From: VRUE01 sp963822295
GTDB taxonomy: Bacteria > Actinomycetota > Thermoleophilia > Solirubrobacterales > 70-9
Reading direction: 5' to 3'
Length of the DNA: 64,000 nt
Assembly (NCBI GenBank): GCA_963822295.1
Contig: CAWGHD010000002.1
Location: 992,001-1,056,000, forward strand
Below are positions 63,652 through 64,000 of this stretch, in pieces (position 1 is the stretch's first letter; each line of letters opens with the position of its first letter). The notes under the pieces are model-generated. The model was not told the DNA's origin. It did not search any database and saw nothing but the letters and a program-made list of their open reading frames with translations. The position numbers and the translations under genes were made by a program.

Positions 63652-63820
63652 GTATGTACGCGGGCGAGTCTATCCCGCCGGTCGGAACGCCGACGGGGGC
63701 GGCTCGCCCGAACAGTCGCGCATACATATGAGACGCGCGATCCAATCCGCTGAAGATGCGTCTACCGCTAAGTCACCGCTGACCGATCCGCGCCTACCCT
63801 CGCGCCGGCAACCCCCAACG
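63652..63820. other. Intergenic region upstream of the cobalamin riboswitch
   Basis: Non-coding DNA between the riboswitch and the right-edge hairpin, about 170 bases. It should hold the promoter of the cobalamin operon on the minus strand; a possible -10 is TAGACT near 63668-63673, but no good -35 fits. No protein-coding potential or known RNA was recognised. Confidence 0.4.
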
Positions 63821-63873
63821 CCGAATCGCATCACGTTCGCCATGCATCACATGGCAAAGCTGATGTGATTCGG
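63821..63873. promoter_or_regulatory. 53-base near-perfect hairpin upstream of the right-edge gene
   Basis: CCGAATCGCATCA (63821-63833) pairs along its full length with TGATGTGATTCGG (63861-63873), using one G-U pair. Inside, GCCATG (63839-63844) pairs with CATGGC (63850-63855) around a five-base loop. The element ends 20 bases before the ATG at 63894. It could be an operator palindrome, a leader RNA hairpin, or a terminator end without U-run. Nothing similar was recognised in known families. Confidence 0.65.
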
Positions 63874-63893
63874 CCAGACGGTCTGGAGAGTCG

Positions 63894-64000
63894 ATGAGGC
63901 ATGGAATTGGCCGGCCGACGCCGGCGATGGTGGTGGCGCTTCTGGCGCTCTTCGCGGCGCTCTCGGGCACGGTCTACGCCGCGGGCAAGATCAGCGGCAA
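63894..64000 (+). CDS. Exported protein of the Thermoleophilia surface type, cut by the right edge
   Basis: Only the first 35 codons are in view. The start is ATG 63894 with GGAGAG seven bases upstream. The N-terminus has a short charged stretch and a signal or anchor segment (AMVVALLALFAALSGTVYAA), then AGKISGK. This pattern is common at the start of secreted proteins in Solirubrobacterales, often followed by repeats. The function is unknown. Confidence 0.7.
   Translation, partial: MRHGIGRPTPAMVVALLALFAALSGTVYAAGKISG

Overview
The window is GC-rich actinobacterial chromosome. The best fit is class Thermoleophilia (Solirubrobacterales type). Supporting signs are a complete meso-DAP-type division and cell-wall (dcw) cluster, Ku plus a stand-alone LigD polymerase, a deazaflavin (F420)-type enzyme, GTG/TTG starts with 4-nt stop/start overlaps, and secreted proteins with the N-terminus seen at the right edge (VVALLALFAALSGT..YA). 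The taxonomy is inferred from gene content and style; no 16S rRNA is present. I saw no tRNA, rRNA, CRISPR array, insertion sequence or phage gene.

Layout. 1-5 kb: priA (cut by the left edge), a PH-domain protein and an enoyl-reductase-like gene on the plus strand, and metK. 5-17 kb, almost all minus strand: a housekeeping and aromatic supercluster, trpS-scpA-scpB-rluB, then aroH-hisC-aroF-tyrA-aroA, then an alpha/beta hydrolase, a crotonase, cmk and der. 17-22.5 kb: an MFS exporter, a FetAB-like ABC pair, Ku and LigD polymerase, and a Ddn-like protein. 22.5-27 kb: glycine cleavage operon gcvT-gcvH-gcvPA-gcvPB. 27-43.8 kb: dcw cluster in transcription order mraZ-rsmH-ftsL-ftsI-murE-murF-mraY-(secreted protein)-murD-ftsW-murG-murC-murB-ftsQ-ftsZ. 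43.8-46.7 kb: unrecognised membrane and secreted proteins, including a tandem duplication. 46.7-51.8 kb: a Tad/Flp pilus core (cpaB, tadA, tadB, tadC) behind a two-component pair. 51.8-57.3 kb: an Ig-like secreted protein, a degenerate Rho-like protein, glpD and a nitroreductase. 57.3-63.7 kb: a cobalamin-riboswitch-controlled ECF transporter operon.

The most interesting part is the last operon. A cobalamin riboswitch (63484-63651) precedes two exported DUF4430 (transcobalamin C-terminal-like) proteins, EcfT, a fused double ECF ATPase, and an S component fused to an extracellular terpenoid-cyclase-like alpha/alpha repeat domain. Animal intrinsic factor and transcobalamin are built from these same two modules, an alpha6/alpha6 barrel plus a DUF4430-like beta domain. 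I infer a bacterial, split, membrane-tethered counterpart that captures cobalamin and hands it to an ECF transporter.

Reading frames are clean over most of the window but broken repeatedly, almost always by one extra base, in two stretches: about 13.0-16.5 kb, and about 38.5-40.6 kb with one more break near 42.0 kb. The affected genes (hisC, aroH, rluB, scpB, scpA, trpS, murE, ftsI, ftsL) include essential ones, so assembly or read errors are more likely than real pseudogenes.
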